A stretch of DNA of 49,205 bases from SAR202 cluster bacterium bin90 (GTDB taxonomy: Bacteria; Chloroflexota; Dehalococcoidia; Lucifugimonadales; JADFKI01): the NCBI GenBank assembly GCA_002238855.1, contig MPND01000028.1:1-49205 (forward strand), given 5' to 3'. The notes beneath the pieces were generated by a model that was given only the letters and a program-made list of their open reading frames with translations, did no database searches and was not told the origin of the DNA. Made by a program: the position numbers and the translations under genes. Shown in pieces: positions 16,707 through 24,971 of the stretch (positions are counted from its first letter, which is position 1; each line of letters starts with the position of its first letter).

Positions 16707-18545
16707 TTATCGGACTTCGGTTGCCCTGATGCCTTCGTCAAGGCTTGTAATTTCTTCCACCAGGCTTCTGGGCGGTGGCGTGGCTGCATCCGTTGTATCA
16801 AGCCGCGCCTCGCGGACTTCTTTGAGATATTGCTTGGCGATTAGTTGTTTGCATTCCTTCAGAGCGCGTTCACTCTCAATGCTGTCCATTTCGGGGCTGC
16901 TGTCGGTAAGTAAGGTGTGCAGATGCTCCCGTAGTGGCTCATCGAGAGATGCCTCAAGCTCATCGACTCCGCTGCATGTCATCCATCGGGCGAACACTTC
17001 CCTGTTGGCAGTGTTGCGGAAGTAGTGCGGAGAGAAATCGTCCAGCGATCCCTGTAATGCTGGTCTGTTGAGCAGCAAGCTGAGCATATAGTTCTCTCGT
17101 ATGAACTCGCGGTTGCTGTTGAGGGCTGAGGGGGTGATCTGACTGCGCGTATCGGATGTACTGCCCACGTCGCGCGATGAACTGAAACGCGGTCTTGAGT
17201 ATCTGTAGGATGGTCGCAGTGCTTTCGTCAGGACTTCCAACCTAATGCCTAGAGCATCAGCAAGGTCTTGCAAATATCGCTGCTGCTCTGAATAGTCGCG
17301 TGTGGCAAAGATCAATGGAGAAATGGCATCAATAGCTTGGCTTACCCCATGTGGAGTTTTTACGTCGAAACGAGATGTAATCGCAGGTATAAGATAGCTC
17401 ATCAAGGGCAGAGCATCATTTGTGAGGCGTTCCCATTCTGCAGGGTCGTGGCGGATAAGGTCATCAGGGTCTTTGCCATCGGGCAGCGCGGCTATGCTCA
17501 GGGTGATGGGGTCGCGCTGGTACAGGACGCCTTGCGAGCGGCCTCGCGATGCGGACTGGATGCCTATGACCTTCCACGAGGCTTCGAGGCTTCGGAGGGT
17601 GGCTTCCTGTCCGGCAGTGTCGGGGTCGAGGGCCAGGACGAAGTTGGTGGCAAGGGACTTGAGCTGCGAGACCTGATTTTCGGTGAGTGCGGTGCCCATA
17701 GAGGCTACTACGTTGGTGTAGCCGTGCTCGTGGGCGGCGATGACATCCATGTAGCCTTCGACGATGATGCCGGTGTTGGACTCGCGGATTGCGGAGTGGG
17801 CGCGGTGGATTCCGTAGAGTGAACTGCGCTTGTCGAAAATGGGAGTGGCTGAAGTATTGATGTATTTGGGGTTGTAGCCGGGCGCATCTGCGGGCGGCTC
17901 GGTGAGTTGACGTCCGCCGAATCCGATGACTTTGCCTTGCCTGTCGTGGATGGGGAACATCAGCCTGTCTCGGAAGAAGTCCCATGTCCTGCCATCTTCG
18001 TCGCGGCGATAAATCAGACCGGCTTCGACCGCAACGGCCTCCGGCGCACCCACTTGCGCCAAGTAGGTCTTCAGTCCCTCCCAGTTGTCCGGTGAGTATC
18101 CGAGTTGGAAGGCATCGATCATTTCCGGGCTGACGCCGCGTTCTTTGAGGTAATCGAGTGCGACCTTGCCTTCGGGGGATTTCAGGCGTTCCTGGTACCA
18201 GGTGGCGGCATAGCCGTTTATTCGGTGTAGCTTGTCGCGGCGGTCGCTGTCCTGCTTGCCTGCCTGCGTAAGTTCTACGCCTGCCTTTTGCGCGAGAATG
18301 CGGAGGGCTTCGCTGAACTCGATGTTCTGCTGGCGCATGACGAAGGAGAAGGCGTCGCCACCCGTGGAGCATGCGCCGAAGCAGTGCCAGCTCTGGCGCT
18401 CCGGATTGACGATGAACGAGGGCGTGCGCTCGGTGTGGAAGGGGCAGGGCGCCTTGAAACTGCGGCCTGCCTTCTGGAGCGCGACGTAGCCTGACACCAC
18501 ATCAACGATGTCCAGGCGGGCTCGTATGTCGTCAACTACGGTCAT
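16707..18545 (-). CDS. dnaG: DNA primase
   Basis: A 612-aa primase that makes RNA primers for replication. The CHC2 zinc finger is at residues about 34-59 (CPFHTERTPS and HCFGACSTGGD). The RNAP core has YINTSATPIFDKRSSLYG, the Toprim Glu motif IIVEGYMDVIAAHEHG, and VLALDPDTAGQEATLRS. The C-terminal helicase-interacting region (from about 430) is present and divergent. rpoD lies 73 bp downstream, the classical macromolecular-synthesis pairing without rpsU. Confidence 0.96.
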   Translation of the reverse strand: MTVVDDIRARLDIVDVVSGYVALQKAGRSFKAPCPFHTERTPSFIVNPERQSWHCFGACSTGGDAFSFVMRQQNIEFSEALRILAQKAGVELTQAGKQDSDRRDKLHRINGYAATWYQERLKSPEGKVALDYLKERGVSPEMIDAFQLGYSPDNWEGLKTYLAQVGAPEAVAVEAGLIYRRDEDGRTWDFFRDRLMFPIHDRQGKVIGFGGRQLTEPPADAPGYNPKYINTSATPIFDKRSSLYGIHRAHSAIRESNTGIIVEGYMDVIAAHEHGYTNVVASMGTALTENQVSQLKSLATNFVLALDPDTAGQEATLRSLEASWKVIGIQSASRGRSQGVLYQRDPITLSIAALPDGKDPDDLIRHDPAEWERLTNDALPLMSYLIPAITSRFDVKTPHGVSQAIDAISPLIFATRDYSEQQRYLQDLADALGIRLEVLTKALRPSYRYSRPRFSSSRDVGSTSDTRSQITPSALNSNREFIRENYMLSLLLNRPALQGSLDDFSPHYFRNTANREVFARWMTCSGVDELEASLDEPLREHLHTLLTDSSPEMDSIESERALKECKQLIAKQYLKEVREARLDTTDAATPPPRSLVEEITSLDEGIRATEVR

Positions 18546-18630
18546 TATTTATATCTTCATATCTCTGCTTCGATATTGCCTCTTTCCCGAACCGACTTTC
18601 AGTCAAGGTGGGTGTATGCAAAATGGGCGG

Positions 18631-18990
18631 TCATTTGTCGGGTTGGTCTGACTGTGAGTAGGCGTACTCGGCAAGCTTGGTCAAGGGTTCGCGAATGCTT
18701 TCGAGATGCCAAGCGATGTGTTCGATCGATGCGCGCATGTCCACGAGGGAGTCGCCGACGGAGTCCCAATCGTGTGAGGTCTTGAGCATGTTGTGCAGGT
18801 GGTCTGTGAACTCCTTCTGCGCGCCCCAGAGGTCGCCGAGGTCTGTGCTGACACTTGCTAGTTCGGTGTCGAGGGTGTCGGGCAAGCCGAGTTCACGCAT
18901 TCGGATGACGACGTTGTGTGCCATAACCGCGGTGCGACGAGCCTGATTCAGATCGGCTTCGATTTCCGTTGCAGCGATGTTGTCGTTCAA
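18631..18990 (-). CDS. Hypothetical helical protein, 119 aa
   Basis: I do not recognise a family. It is predicted entirely helical, with heptad-like runs such as ADLNQARRTAVMAHNVVIRM and SLVDMRASIEHIAWHLESI, ending REPLTKLAEYAYSQSDQPDK. It is encoded between an 88-aa gene and dnaG in the same direction. The segment IREPLTKLAEY resembles IREPWMMYLSHY in the neighbouring small protein, so the two may be distant relatives. A DNA- or replication-associated role is only suggested by the operon. Confidence 0.65.
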   Translation of the reverse strand: MNDNIAATEIEADLNQARRTAVMAHNVVIRMRELGLPDTLDTELASVSTDLGDLWGAQKEFTDHLHNMLKTSHDWDSVGDSLVDMRASIEHIAWHLESIREPLTKLAEYAYSQSDQPDK

Positions 18991-19054
18991 GGTCTTGTCT
19001 TTCTGCTGGCTGCTTGATTCTGCAATGCGACAGGCTCAGGACGAGCGGGAGAGT

Positions 19055-19321
19055 CTATTCGCTGCCAATGGCGGCATAGTGGGACAGGTACATCATCCAT
19101 GGTTCGCGGATCATTTCCAAGGCGCTTTGCTGCGGGGTTTCGCCCATCTCGTTGATGTTCTCGAAGGTAATCTTCCAGATGTTGTCAACCTCGTTCTTCC
19201 ATGGGGCGTACTCGACGCCGTGCGCATCCCGCTGCATGGCTTCGAGATGCTCGCGGATTCGCTTAATCTGAAGCCTGACAGTCCGCATGCGGACACGGTC
19301 GGAAGGGGCAATGTAATCCAT
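19055..19321 (-). CDS. Hypothetical helical protein, 88 aa
   Basis: No recognised family. It is helical, with basic N-terminal residues (RVRMRTVRLQIKRIREHLEA) and an acidic middle, ending ALEMIREPWMMYLSHYAAIG. Its ATG overlaps the TAA stop of dgt by one base (TAATG), so translation is coupled to the nucleotide hydrolase. The conserved position between dgt and dnaG hints at a link with nucleotide or replication biology. Confidence 0.65.
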   Translation of the reverse strand: MDYIAPSDRVRMRTVRLQIKRIREHLEAMQRDAHGVEYAPWKNEVDNIWKITFENINEMGETPQQSALEMIREPWMMYLSHYAAIGSE

Positions 19322-20463
19322 TATAGCAATCTTTCCGAGAAAGTCTTAGCGATGCCGGGCGATAGTTTTTCGGCGAGCCGAATTGCGTAGAGGTCGGTCA
19401 TCCCGGATACATAGTCCACGACCGCCTCTTCGGGTGAGCGGCTGCGCTGAGCATATTCAGGCGGTACTTCGTTATGGCGCTCGCCGAAGTAGCCGTAGAG
19501 GAAGCGTACTATCCGGCGGGCAGTTTCGCCTTCGGGGCTGTCGTCGTTGGGCAGGTAAACCGTGTCGAACATAAACTCGCGGAGTTCCATGAAGGCGGTT
19601 CGCACGCTATCGCCCATCCTAATACTGAGCGAAGGTTCGGGCTGTGCGCCGTTCGTGCCCGTTGTCGAGTCGGCGAGTCCACTGACATGGTAAGAATGGT
19701 CGATTATGTCGCAGACGATGGTGTCAATGCGCTCGGAATGGCGGCATCCCAGAGTGTCTGCGACGGATGCGGGCAGGTCTTTGTCGGATAGTATGCCGGC
19801 GCGGAATGCGTCGGCGAGGTCATGGTTGATGTAGGCGACGGCGTCTGAGATGCGGACTATCTGCGCTTCAAGGGTGATGTCGTTGTCGAGAGCCGCGAGG
19901 AAGTCGCCGCGCGGCTTGGAGTGCATTAGTATGCCCTGCCGGACTTCCCATGTGAGGTTGAGGCCGCGCCCTTCGCGTTCGACTCGCTCGACGATGTTGA
20001 GGCTCTGGCTGCTGTGCCTGAAGCCGTCGGAGAGAATCTTGTCCAGTTCGTCCTCGCCGATGTGTCCAAAGGGGGTGTGGCCAAGGTCGTGCCCGAGCGC
20101 GATGGCTTCGGCAAGGTCTTCATTGAGGTTGAGTGCGCGCGCAATGGTGCGGGCAATCTGGCTGACTTCCAGTGTGTGGGTAAGGCGGGTTACATAGTGG
20201 TCGCCCAACGGGGCGATGAAGACCTGTGTCTTGTGCTTGAGTCTGCGGAATGCCTTGGAGTGGATGATACGGTCGCGGTCGCGCTGGTATTCGGTGCGGA
20301 CGTCTGAGGGAGGTTCGGGGATTTCTCGTCCAGCGGACTGGCTGGACTTGGCTGCGTATGGAGAGAGCCGTTGCTCACGCTCTTCTAGGCGTCGTCGAAT
20401 TGATGAGCGGCTCTTCGCTTTAAGCGGAACATCATCCTGCGTGACGCTGCTCTCTAATGCCAT
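19321..20463 (-). CDS. dgt: dGTPase-like deoxynucleoside triphosphate triphosphohydrolase
   Basis: A 380-aa HD-domain enzyme that hydrolyses dNTPs to nucleosides and triphosphate. Motifs are DRDRIIHSKAFRRLKHKTQV, then VTRLTHTLEVSQIARTIARA with the first HD-domain His, and the HD pair in ALGHDLGHTPFGH. The conserved Asp-containing ISDAVAYINHDLADA helix follows. The ATG at 20463 is preferred; a TTG at 20478 would add five residues. It heads the operon that continues to dnaG and rpoD, tying dNTP control to replication. Confidence 0.93.
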   Translation of the reverse strand: MALESSVTQDDVPLKAKSRSSIRRRLEEREQRLSPYAAKSSQSAGREIPEPPSDVRTEYQRDRDRIIHSKAFRRLKHKTQVFIAPLGDHYVTRLTHTLEVSQIARTIARALNLNEDLAEAIALGHDLGHTPFGHIGEDELDKILSDGFRHSSQSLNIVERVEREGRGLNLTWEVRQGILMHSKPRGDFLAALDNDITLEAQIVRISDAVAYINHDLADAFRAGILSDKDLPASVADTLGCRHSERIDTIVCDIIDHSYHVSGLADSTTGTNGAQPEPSLSIRMGDSVRTAFMELREFMFDTVYLPNDDSPEGETARRIVRFLYGYFGERHNEVPPEYAQRSRSPEEAVVDYVSGMTDLYAIRLAEKLSPGIAKTFSERLL

Positions 20464-20507
20464 CTGCGTACCAACCAATGCAAGATACTAGCAAAACACA
20501 GCCATAA

Positions 20508-20541
20508 CGCTGCGGCAAGCAAACGCAGCGCCCACGCTGCG
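20508..20541 (-). promoter_or_regulatory. Leader with two mutually exclusive hairpins upstream of dgt-dnaG-rpoD
   Basis: Three copies of a CGCTGCG/CGCAGCG arm lie in a row. The middle arm (20524-20530) can pair with 20535-20541 (7 bp, 4-nt loop) or with 20508-20514 (7 bp, 9-nt loop), but not both. It lies between the putative promoter and the dgt start. Alternative folding is typical of attenuators, but no U-run or leader peptide is visible. Confidence 0.5.
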
Positions 20542-20568
20542 ACCCAGGGGAAAGAACACCTAAATATA

Positions 20569-20577
20569 AGTATAGCA
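20569..20577 (-). promoter_or_regulatory. Extended -10 promoter element for the dgt operon
   Basis: On the minus strand this reads TGC-TATACT, an extended -10 box about 105 bp upstream of the dgt start. No good -35 hexamer is present, as is common for extended -10 promoters. Transcription would begin near 20562 and include the alternative-hairpin leader. Confidence 0.45.
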
Positions 20578-20639
20578 TAGACCTGATGAGTTGAGGGTGG
20601 CGAATTGGAAGCAGAAATCGCAGTTCGGCGACTTGGATG

Positions 20640-20679
20640 CACTCTGTACTTCGACGGCTTCTAGACGAAGTACAGAGTG
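20640..20679. terminator. 14-bp perfect inverted repeat (possible terminator)
   Basis: CACTCTGTACTTCG (20640-20653) pairs perfectly with CGAAGTACAGAGTG (20666-20679) around a 12-nt loop. It lies immediately after the stop of the minus-strand lipoprotein gene. No U-run follows, so termination is probable but not certain; it could also be a protein-binding site. Confidence 0.5.
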
Positions 20680-20685
20680 AAGTGG

Positions 20686-21492
20686 CTAATTGGATGGAAC
20701 CGGCGGCGGTGTTGGGGGGGCGGAAGAGGACGCGCGGTAGATCACTGCGACCAGGGCGTTAAGTTCTTCTCCTTGAGTGCTGGTGCCCTGCACTTCGATG
20801 ATGTTGGGGCCGGGTTCCAGCGTTACAGTGGTGGAGAAGACGCCGGATATGTCAACGGGAACTGCCACTCCTTGTATGGTGACGGCTGTACCCGCCGTGG
20901 TGCGACCTATTAAGGGGATGATCGGGTGCGTCACGAAGCTCTGGTCTTCCGGCTCGGTAACTATAAGGAAGAAGGGCTGGGGAGGCAGAAGCAGGGATAC
21001 GACTGAGATGTCCGTGCTCTCAGAAGCGCCGTCGGGGGCTTCTGCATTGACGGTGATCGTGTTCACGCCGGGGGATAGGTCAACCACCTGACTGAAGCGG
21101 CCGGTGTCATCGACTTCGGCGGGGTCGCCGTTGATTTGCACGGTAGCATCGGTGCGAGCGTATCCATGAACGACCACCCTGTCCGCGCGGACGGCTGCGC
21201 TATCTTCGGGGCCCCGCACATCGAGCAGTCCCTCGATTACGACCGTTGGCGTTGGGATTGGCGTGGGCGTGGGCGTGCTTGTGGGCAGAGGGGTTGGTGT
21301 CGGGCTGGGCGTGGGAATGGGAGTCGAGGTTATTGTTGCCGTGGGTTCGGTAACATCGCGCGGAAGTGGAGTCACGCAGGCGATTGCCGTGAATAGCAGA
21401 GTCGCTGCTGACATAGCCAACACGAAAACACAGAGGTTCCGACGGTAAGGCTTCAAGAAAGGTCTCCGACTGAACTGATGTCGTTCGGACAT
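20686..21492 (-). CDS. Lipoprotein with Thr/Pro-rich linker and two Ig-like domains
   Basis: A 268-aa protein. A signal peptide ends in a lipobox, LLFTAIAC (Cys about 39), so it should be lipid-anchored and extracytoplasmic. A Thr/Pro repeat linker (about 55-85) follows. Two beta-sandwich repeats then resemble bacterial Ig-like or glucodextranase-B domains: VVVHGYARTDATVQINGDPA with GVNTITVNAEAPDG, and IIPLIGRTTAGTAVTIQG with GPNIIEVQGTSTQG. The function is probably binding or structural at the cell surface. Confidence 0.8.
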   Translation of the reverse strand: MSERHQFSRRPFLKPYRRNLCVFVLAMSAATLLFTAIACVTPLPRDVTEPTATITSTPIPTPSPTPTPLPTSTPTPTPIPTPTVVIEGLLDVRGPEDSAAVRADRVVVHGYARTDATVQINGDPAEVDDTGRFSQVVDLSPGVNTITVNAEAPDGASESTDISVVSLLLPPQPFFLIVTEPEDQSFVTHPIIPLIGRTTAGTAVTIQGVAVPVDISGVFSTTVTLEPGPNIIEVQGTSTQGEELNALVAVIYRASSSAPPTPPPVPSN

Positions 21493-21595
21493 TCAGGGGG
21501 CAATCCGGGCATGGCAATAACCGGACATCAGGAACTTCGAAATTGCCGCAGTAACAATTTTAGCGCAATTGGCAGGGTGCTTGTCACGGGGGATG

Positions 21596-22594
21596 CTATT
21601 GGACGGCAACGCTCTGGACGGAGGAGAGGGATGGAAGGGTGAGCACGAAAGCCGTCTGGTCTTCAGGGCCCGACGATGTGGTGGCTTCAATTGTCAGGTC
21701 GCCACCGTAGCGTGTGGAGAGCGTGTGGGCGATGTAGAGTCCGAGTCCGGAACTGGTCTTTTCTTCGCGGCGGGCGACAGCAGGGGTCCAGCCACGGTCG
21801 AATACGTGGGGACGGTAGTGGGCGGCGACACCTTCGCCGTCGTCCCAGACATGGATAGAGAAACTGGAGTCCTCGCGGGTCAGCCCTACTTCGACCTGGG
21901 ATTGACCGAAGCGAATGGCATTGTCAACGAGGTTCGTGACGATGTGCTCGATTGCTGCGCTATCGGAGTACACGATGCCGAACTCCGGCGGCTCCGCCCA
22001 CCAGGTAATGCTCTTGTTCGCCTCGGCGGCGACAGGATTGTAGCGGTCGATGATCCGGCGCACGACTTCGGAGACTTCAACGGGCTGAGGATCGAAGGTG
22101 GCGTCCGGCGCTTCGAGCTGGATGAGGACGCGGATGTTTGACATCATCAGGCGGAAGTTGGGCGCCTGCATCTCGATTTCGTCGAGGAGTTCCGTTACTT
22201 CTTCATTGTTGGCATGCCCGTTCGAGCCGTTTTCCGAGGCGCGCAGATATGCCCGAAGCTCGCGTTCCTTTCCGAGGATGCGGCGCAGGGGCCTGCCTAG
22301 GTCGTGGTCGAACAGCTCGAAATATTGCTGTGTAACGCTGCTCCAGTCCTGCATGTCGCGCTGCAAATCAGGGTTGCCCCGGTGCATCTGTGGGATTGCG
22401 TATGTGAGGAGCAGGACTGCCAGTCCGAGCGCGAGCAGGCCCGCTCCTATATAGGTGAGCGGCTCTATGCCCCAGATGACTGCAAACAGGGCTTCGCCGA
22501 TAAACGGCGCTAGCGCGAAGCAGACGACTGCGGCGGCGAGGATGAGGAGGCCCACGACCTTTGCTATTGCTTGAGCGGGGATTAGGCGGAGCAT
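21596..22594 (-). CDS. Membrane-bound sensor histidine kinase
   Basis: A 332-aa kinase partner of the upstream regulator. Two hydrophobic helices lie near the N-terminus (VVGLLILAAAVVCFALAP and YIGAGLLALGLAVLLLTYA), with almost no extracellular domain between them. The H-box is FDHDLGRPLRRI. The catalytic domain has the N-box NLVDNAIRF, G1 DDGEGVA and G2 SSGLGLYIAHTLS. The ATG at 22594 lies one base after the TAA of the regulator gene, so translation is coupled. The signal is unknown and may be sensed through the membrane or cytoplasm. Confidence 0.88.
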   Translation of the reverse strand: MLRLIPAQAIAKVVGLLILAAAVVCFALAPFIGEALFAVIWGIEPLTYIGAGLLALGLAVLLLTYAIPQMHRGNPDLQRDMQDWSSVTQQYFELFDHDLGRPLRRILGKERELRAYLRASENGSNGHANNEEVTELLDEIEMQAPNFRLMMSNIRVLIQLEAPDATFDPQPVEVSEVVRRIIDRYNPVAAEANKSITWWAEPPEFGIVYSDSAAIEHIVTNLVDNAIRFGQSQVEVGLTREDSSFSIHVWDDGEGVAAHYRPHVFDRGWTPAVARREEKTSSGLGLYIAHTLSTRYGGDLTIEATTSSGPEDQTAFVLTLPSLSSVQSVAVQ

Positions 22595-22595
22595 T

Positions 22596-23381
22596 TTACT
22601 CTGGCGGTACGAGGCGATAGCCTCTGTCGCGGATGTTGATGATGAGGTCGCCCGCACCGAACCTCACTCCCATTGCCTTACCTACGGCGACCTTAATCTC
22701 CCGTATGCGAACGCGAATGGATGCGCGCGGGTCCTCCCCCTCAGTGTATCGCATAAGCTTGGCAAAGGGGACAAGCTCACCGGGGCTGCGATACCAGGTG
22801 GATGCAAGCTCCTGCAGGATGTCGAAGCGCAAGCCGTGCAGTTCGCTTATGGGCGTCGGTGTGCCACTGTCGTGGACATACACGACTTCGTTTGCCGTGT
22901 CGATTGATATCTTGCTGCCCAGCCGAATGGTATCCGGTGTCGTGCCCATCAGACGGCGCAGTCGCATGACGACCTCTTCGGGGCTTGCGAGTTTATCAAT
23001 GAAGTCAACCTGTGCGTCCCACTTGAGCGTGCCGCGCACGGCAGTCTCCCTGTCGGGACCCTGCACATACTGGGTGAACATCAGGACCGGAAGCTGTGGA
23101 TGCTGCTCGACAATCTTCTGGAGAATTGAAAGGCCCTTAAACCTGTCCGCGCCGTGCTCGCCGAAGCGGACATCGAGGACGACACCGTCTGGTCGTTCTT
23201 CCTCTATGGCGTAGAGCGCCTCAGCCTCAAAGTCGTCACCGGAGACGATGAAGTCGAACGGTACGACTACCCTGGTGCGCCAACCCTCGTCGTCGAGCCG
23301 CTTGCGAACGCTGCGCACGATGTTGGAGTCCCATTCGTCGTCCACTATAAGGATGCTGCGCTGAAGTCTGGACTCTGTCAT
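22596..23381 (-). CDS. Response regulator with winged-helix-like output domain
   Basis: A 261-aa regulator. The receiver has ILIVDDEWDSN, the phospho-acceptor Asp in GVVLDVRFGEHGADR, and the conserved Lys in VDFIDKLASPEE. An insertion between strand 3 and helix 3 makes the receiver longer than usual. The C-terminal part (about 165-261) reads like an OmpR-type winged helix, with SIRVRIREIKVAVGKAMG and IINIRDRGYRLVPPE. The histidine kinase follows directly. DNA targets are not identified. Confidence 0.85.
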   Translation of the reverse strand: MTESRLQRSILIVDDEWDSNIVRSVRKRLDDEGWRTRVVVPFDFIVSGDDFEAEALYAIEEERPDGVVLDVRFGEHGADRFKGLSILQKIVEQHPQLPVLMFTQYVQGPDRETAVRGTLKWDAQVDFIDKLASPEEVVMRLRRLMGTTPDTIRLGSKISIDTANEVVYVHDSGTPTPISELHGLRFDILQELASTWYRSPGELVPFAKLMRYTEGEDPRASIRVRIREIKVAVGKAMGVRFGAGDLIINIRDRGYRLVPPE

Positions 23382-23759
23382 GTCGAAAGTCCTAATTCAA
23401 TAGTAGTGCGAGGTCAATTGTGCGAGGTAATCTTTGCCGTTCAGGTCAATGAGAAGCAGGGATGGCGTAGCTTAACTGCAAGCGTTCATTTGTGCTTCAT
23501 AGTGGCATTATAACGACTCCATTATAGCGGTTTAAGGGGATTGTGTCTGACTTCGGGGCAAAATGGGTTTTGATGCTTGGGCAGAATTTGCCTGAAAGTG
23601 ACTGTCAAATGGCTTTACATAGTGGTGGTTAACTGAGTGTTTACGCGGTTGAATGTTACCAAGAGTTCGCATGCCTGCAAAAGTTATCCAAAATCTTCTT
23701 TAAGTCCGAATTCATGCTTTCGTATTCTTGCTTGCACAGAGATTAGAAAAGGGAGAGAA
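23382..23759. other. Non-coding interval of 378 bp
   Basis: A divergent intergenic region between the response regulator (minus) and DUF502 (plus). It is AT-richer than its neighbours. It must hold both promoters, but I see no clear hexamer pair. TTAAC (23629) and TTTAC (23640) lie 11 bp apart, a weak match to the regulator repeats seen at the right end. I see no RNA gene. Confidence 0.4.
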
Positions 23760-24554
23760 ATGCAGGGAACGGCAAACATTGGTCCCATGAAGGGCGCGCA
23801 GAAGGTAGAGAGCCACGTTTGGGGACGAGTGCGTTCGGGCTTTATGATGTTCCTCCCGATACTCGTTACTTATCTGGTACTGCGCTTTCTGATCGGTTAC
23901 ACGGACGGCTTGCTTGCGCCGCTGGTTAACCTGCTGCCGTTCAACGCTCCCGGGCTGAGCCTGCTGCTGCTCTTCGTAATTTTCTATATCGCCGGACTTG
24001 TGGTGTCACCAAGAGTGGGGAAGATGACCGTGGCGGCGCAGCATGCGATTTTCAGCCGCATTCCGGTGGTCAAGAACATATATGGGCTGACCGAAAAGGT
24101 GGCGGGGCATCTGTCGGCGTATGGCGATTTTAGCCGCGTGGTGCTGGTGGAGTGGCCGAGGCCGAATGTGTTCGCAGTGGGATTTGTCACCGGGAAGTGC
24201 GAGTTGAAGGGTGATGTGGGCGACAGGGTTGCGATATACATCCCCACTGTGCCAAACCCGACATCAGGCATGTTCGCGCTGATGAACAGGTCTGAAGTGT
24301 TTGATACGGATATAAGCGTGGAAGAGGCGCTCAATCTTGTGTTGTCGGGTGGGATAGTGCTTCCGGATAAGCTGCAAGGTGTTGATATCAAAGCGCGGCT
24401 GAAAAATCAAGGTGAGGCTGAGGATGCGCAGGAACAGTTCTCGATAACTTTGAACGAGCACCGAAACATGCGCCGAGGATACAACGGCTATAACTACCGC
24501 AACAGACATGAGTTGTATCGCGCTTCCGTGAGGAGCGTTGAGGAGCGGTGGTAG
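23760..24554 (+). CDS. DUF502 membrane protein (copy 1)
   Basis: A 264-aa protein with two transmembrane helices: FMMFLPILVTYLVLRFLIG (about 30-48) and LSLLLLFVIFYIAGLVV (about 69-85). The DUF502 signature follows: FSRIPVVKNIYGLTEKV, VLVEWPRPNVFAVGFVTG and IYIPTVPNPTSGM. A basic, Asn/Tyr-rich tail (about 230-264) is unlike copy 2. The start is chosen from the GGGAGAGAA just upstream. The function is unknown; it is widely conserved. A second member of the family is encoded at 38370-39125. Confidence 0.88.
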   Translation: MQGTANIGPMKGAQKVESHVWGRVRSGFMMFLPILVTYLVLRFLIGYTDGLLAPLVNLLPFNAPGLSLLLLFVIFYIAGLVVSPRVGKMTVAAQHAIFSRIPVVKNIYGLTEKVAGHLSAYGDFSRVVLVEWPRPNVFAVGFVTGKCELKGDVGDRVAIYIPTVPNPTSGMFALMNRSEVFDTDISVEEALNLVLSGGIVLPDKLQGVDIKARLKNQGEAEDAQEQFSITLNEHRNMRRGYNGYNYRNRHELYRASVRSVEERW

Positions 24555-24602
24555 AGCCGCGAATTGAAGCGGACCTGCGCTATGCAGGCAGGGAGTTATT
24601 GC

Positions 24603-24860
24603 GTGCGGCCGATTAAAGTTACAATAGATGTGGATCCTCAGACGATACCGGAGCTGGTGTGCTGCGATTATTCGGAGCATCCTGACAATGGTACTGAACA
24701 GATCGCAACTGCGGTTGCCGAGGCTCTGGGAATCGAGGACTTTCTTTCCCAACCGGACCGCATCTATGAGCTACGACGCTGGATGTGGGAACGGGGGGAC
24801 AGGCTGGCATTCTCTTCGCAGCAATCCGACATCGCGTTGCTGGAGATGCCCGCTGACTGA
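24603..24860 (+). CDS. Hypothetical small protein, 85 aa
   Basis: No recognised family. From GTG 24603 the product begins MRPIKVTIDVDPQTIPELVC and ends SQQSDIALLEMPAD. GGGAG lies 7 nt before this GTG, which decided the start over the upstream ATG at 24582. It lies 48 bp after DUF502 and may be co-transcribed with it. Confidence 0.5.
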   Translation: MRPIKVTIDVDPQTIPELVCCDYSEHPDNGTEQIATAVAEALGIEDFLSQPDRIYELRRWMWERGDRLAFSSQQSDIALLEMPAD

Positions 24861-24971
24861 AGCGAGAGCTTCCTGACCTACCATACTCTGTTCGCTTCCC
24901 ACTCTGTTTTGGTCCTTCCGAGCCGGCTGCCGGCGTAGTGCCCGGATTGGCGGCGCCCCTGCGGTTGCAAT

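Noticed and set aside
23629..23644. TTAAC and TTTAC 11 bp apart before DUF502 as another regulator site
   Set aside because: Only two weak half-sites, and neighbouring hexamers do not keep the spacing; likely chance in AT-richer DNA.
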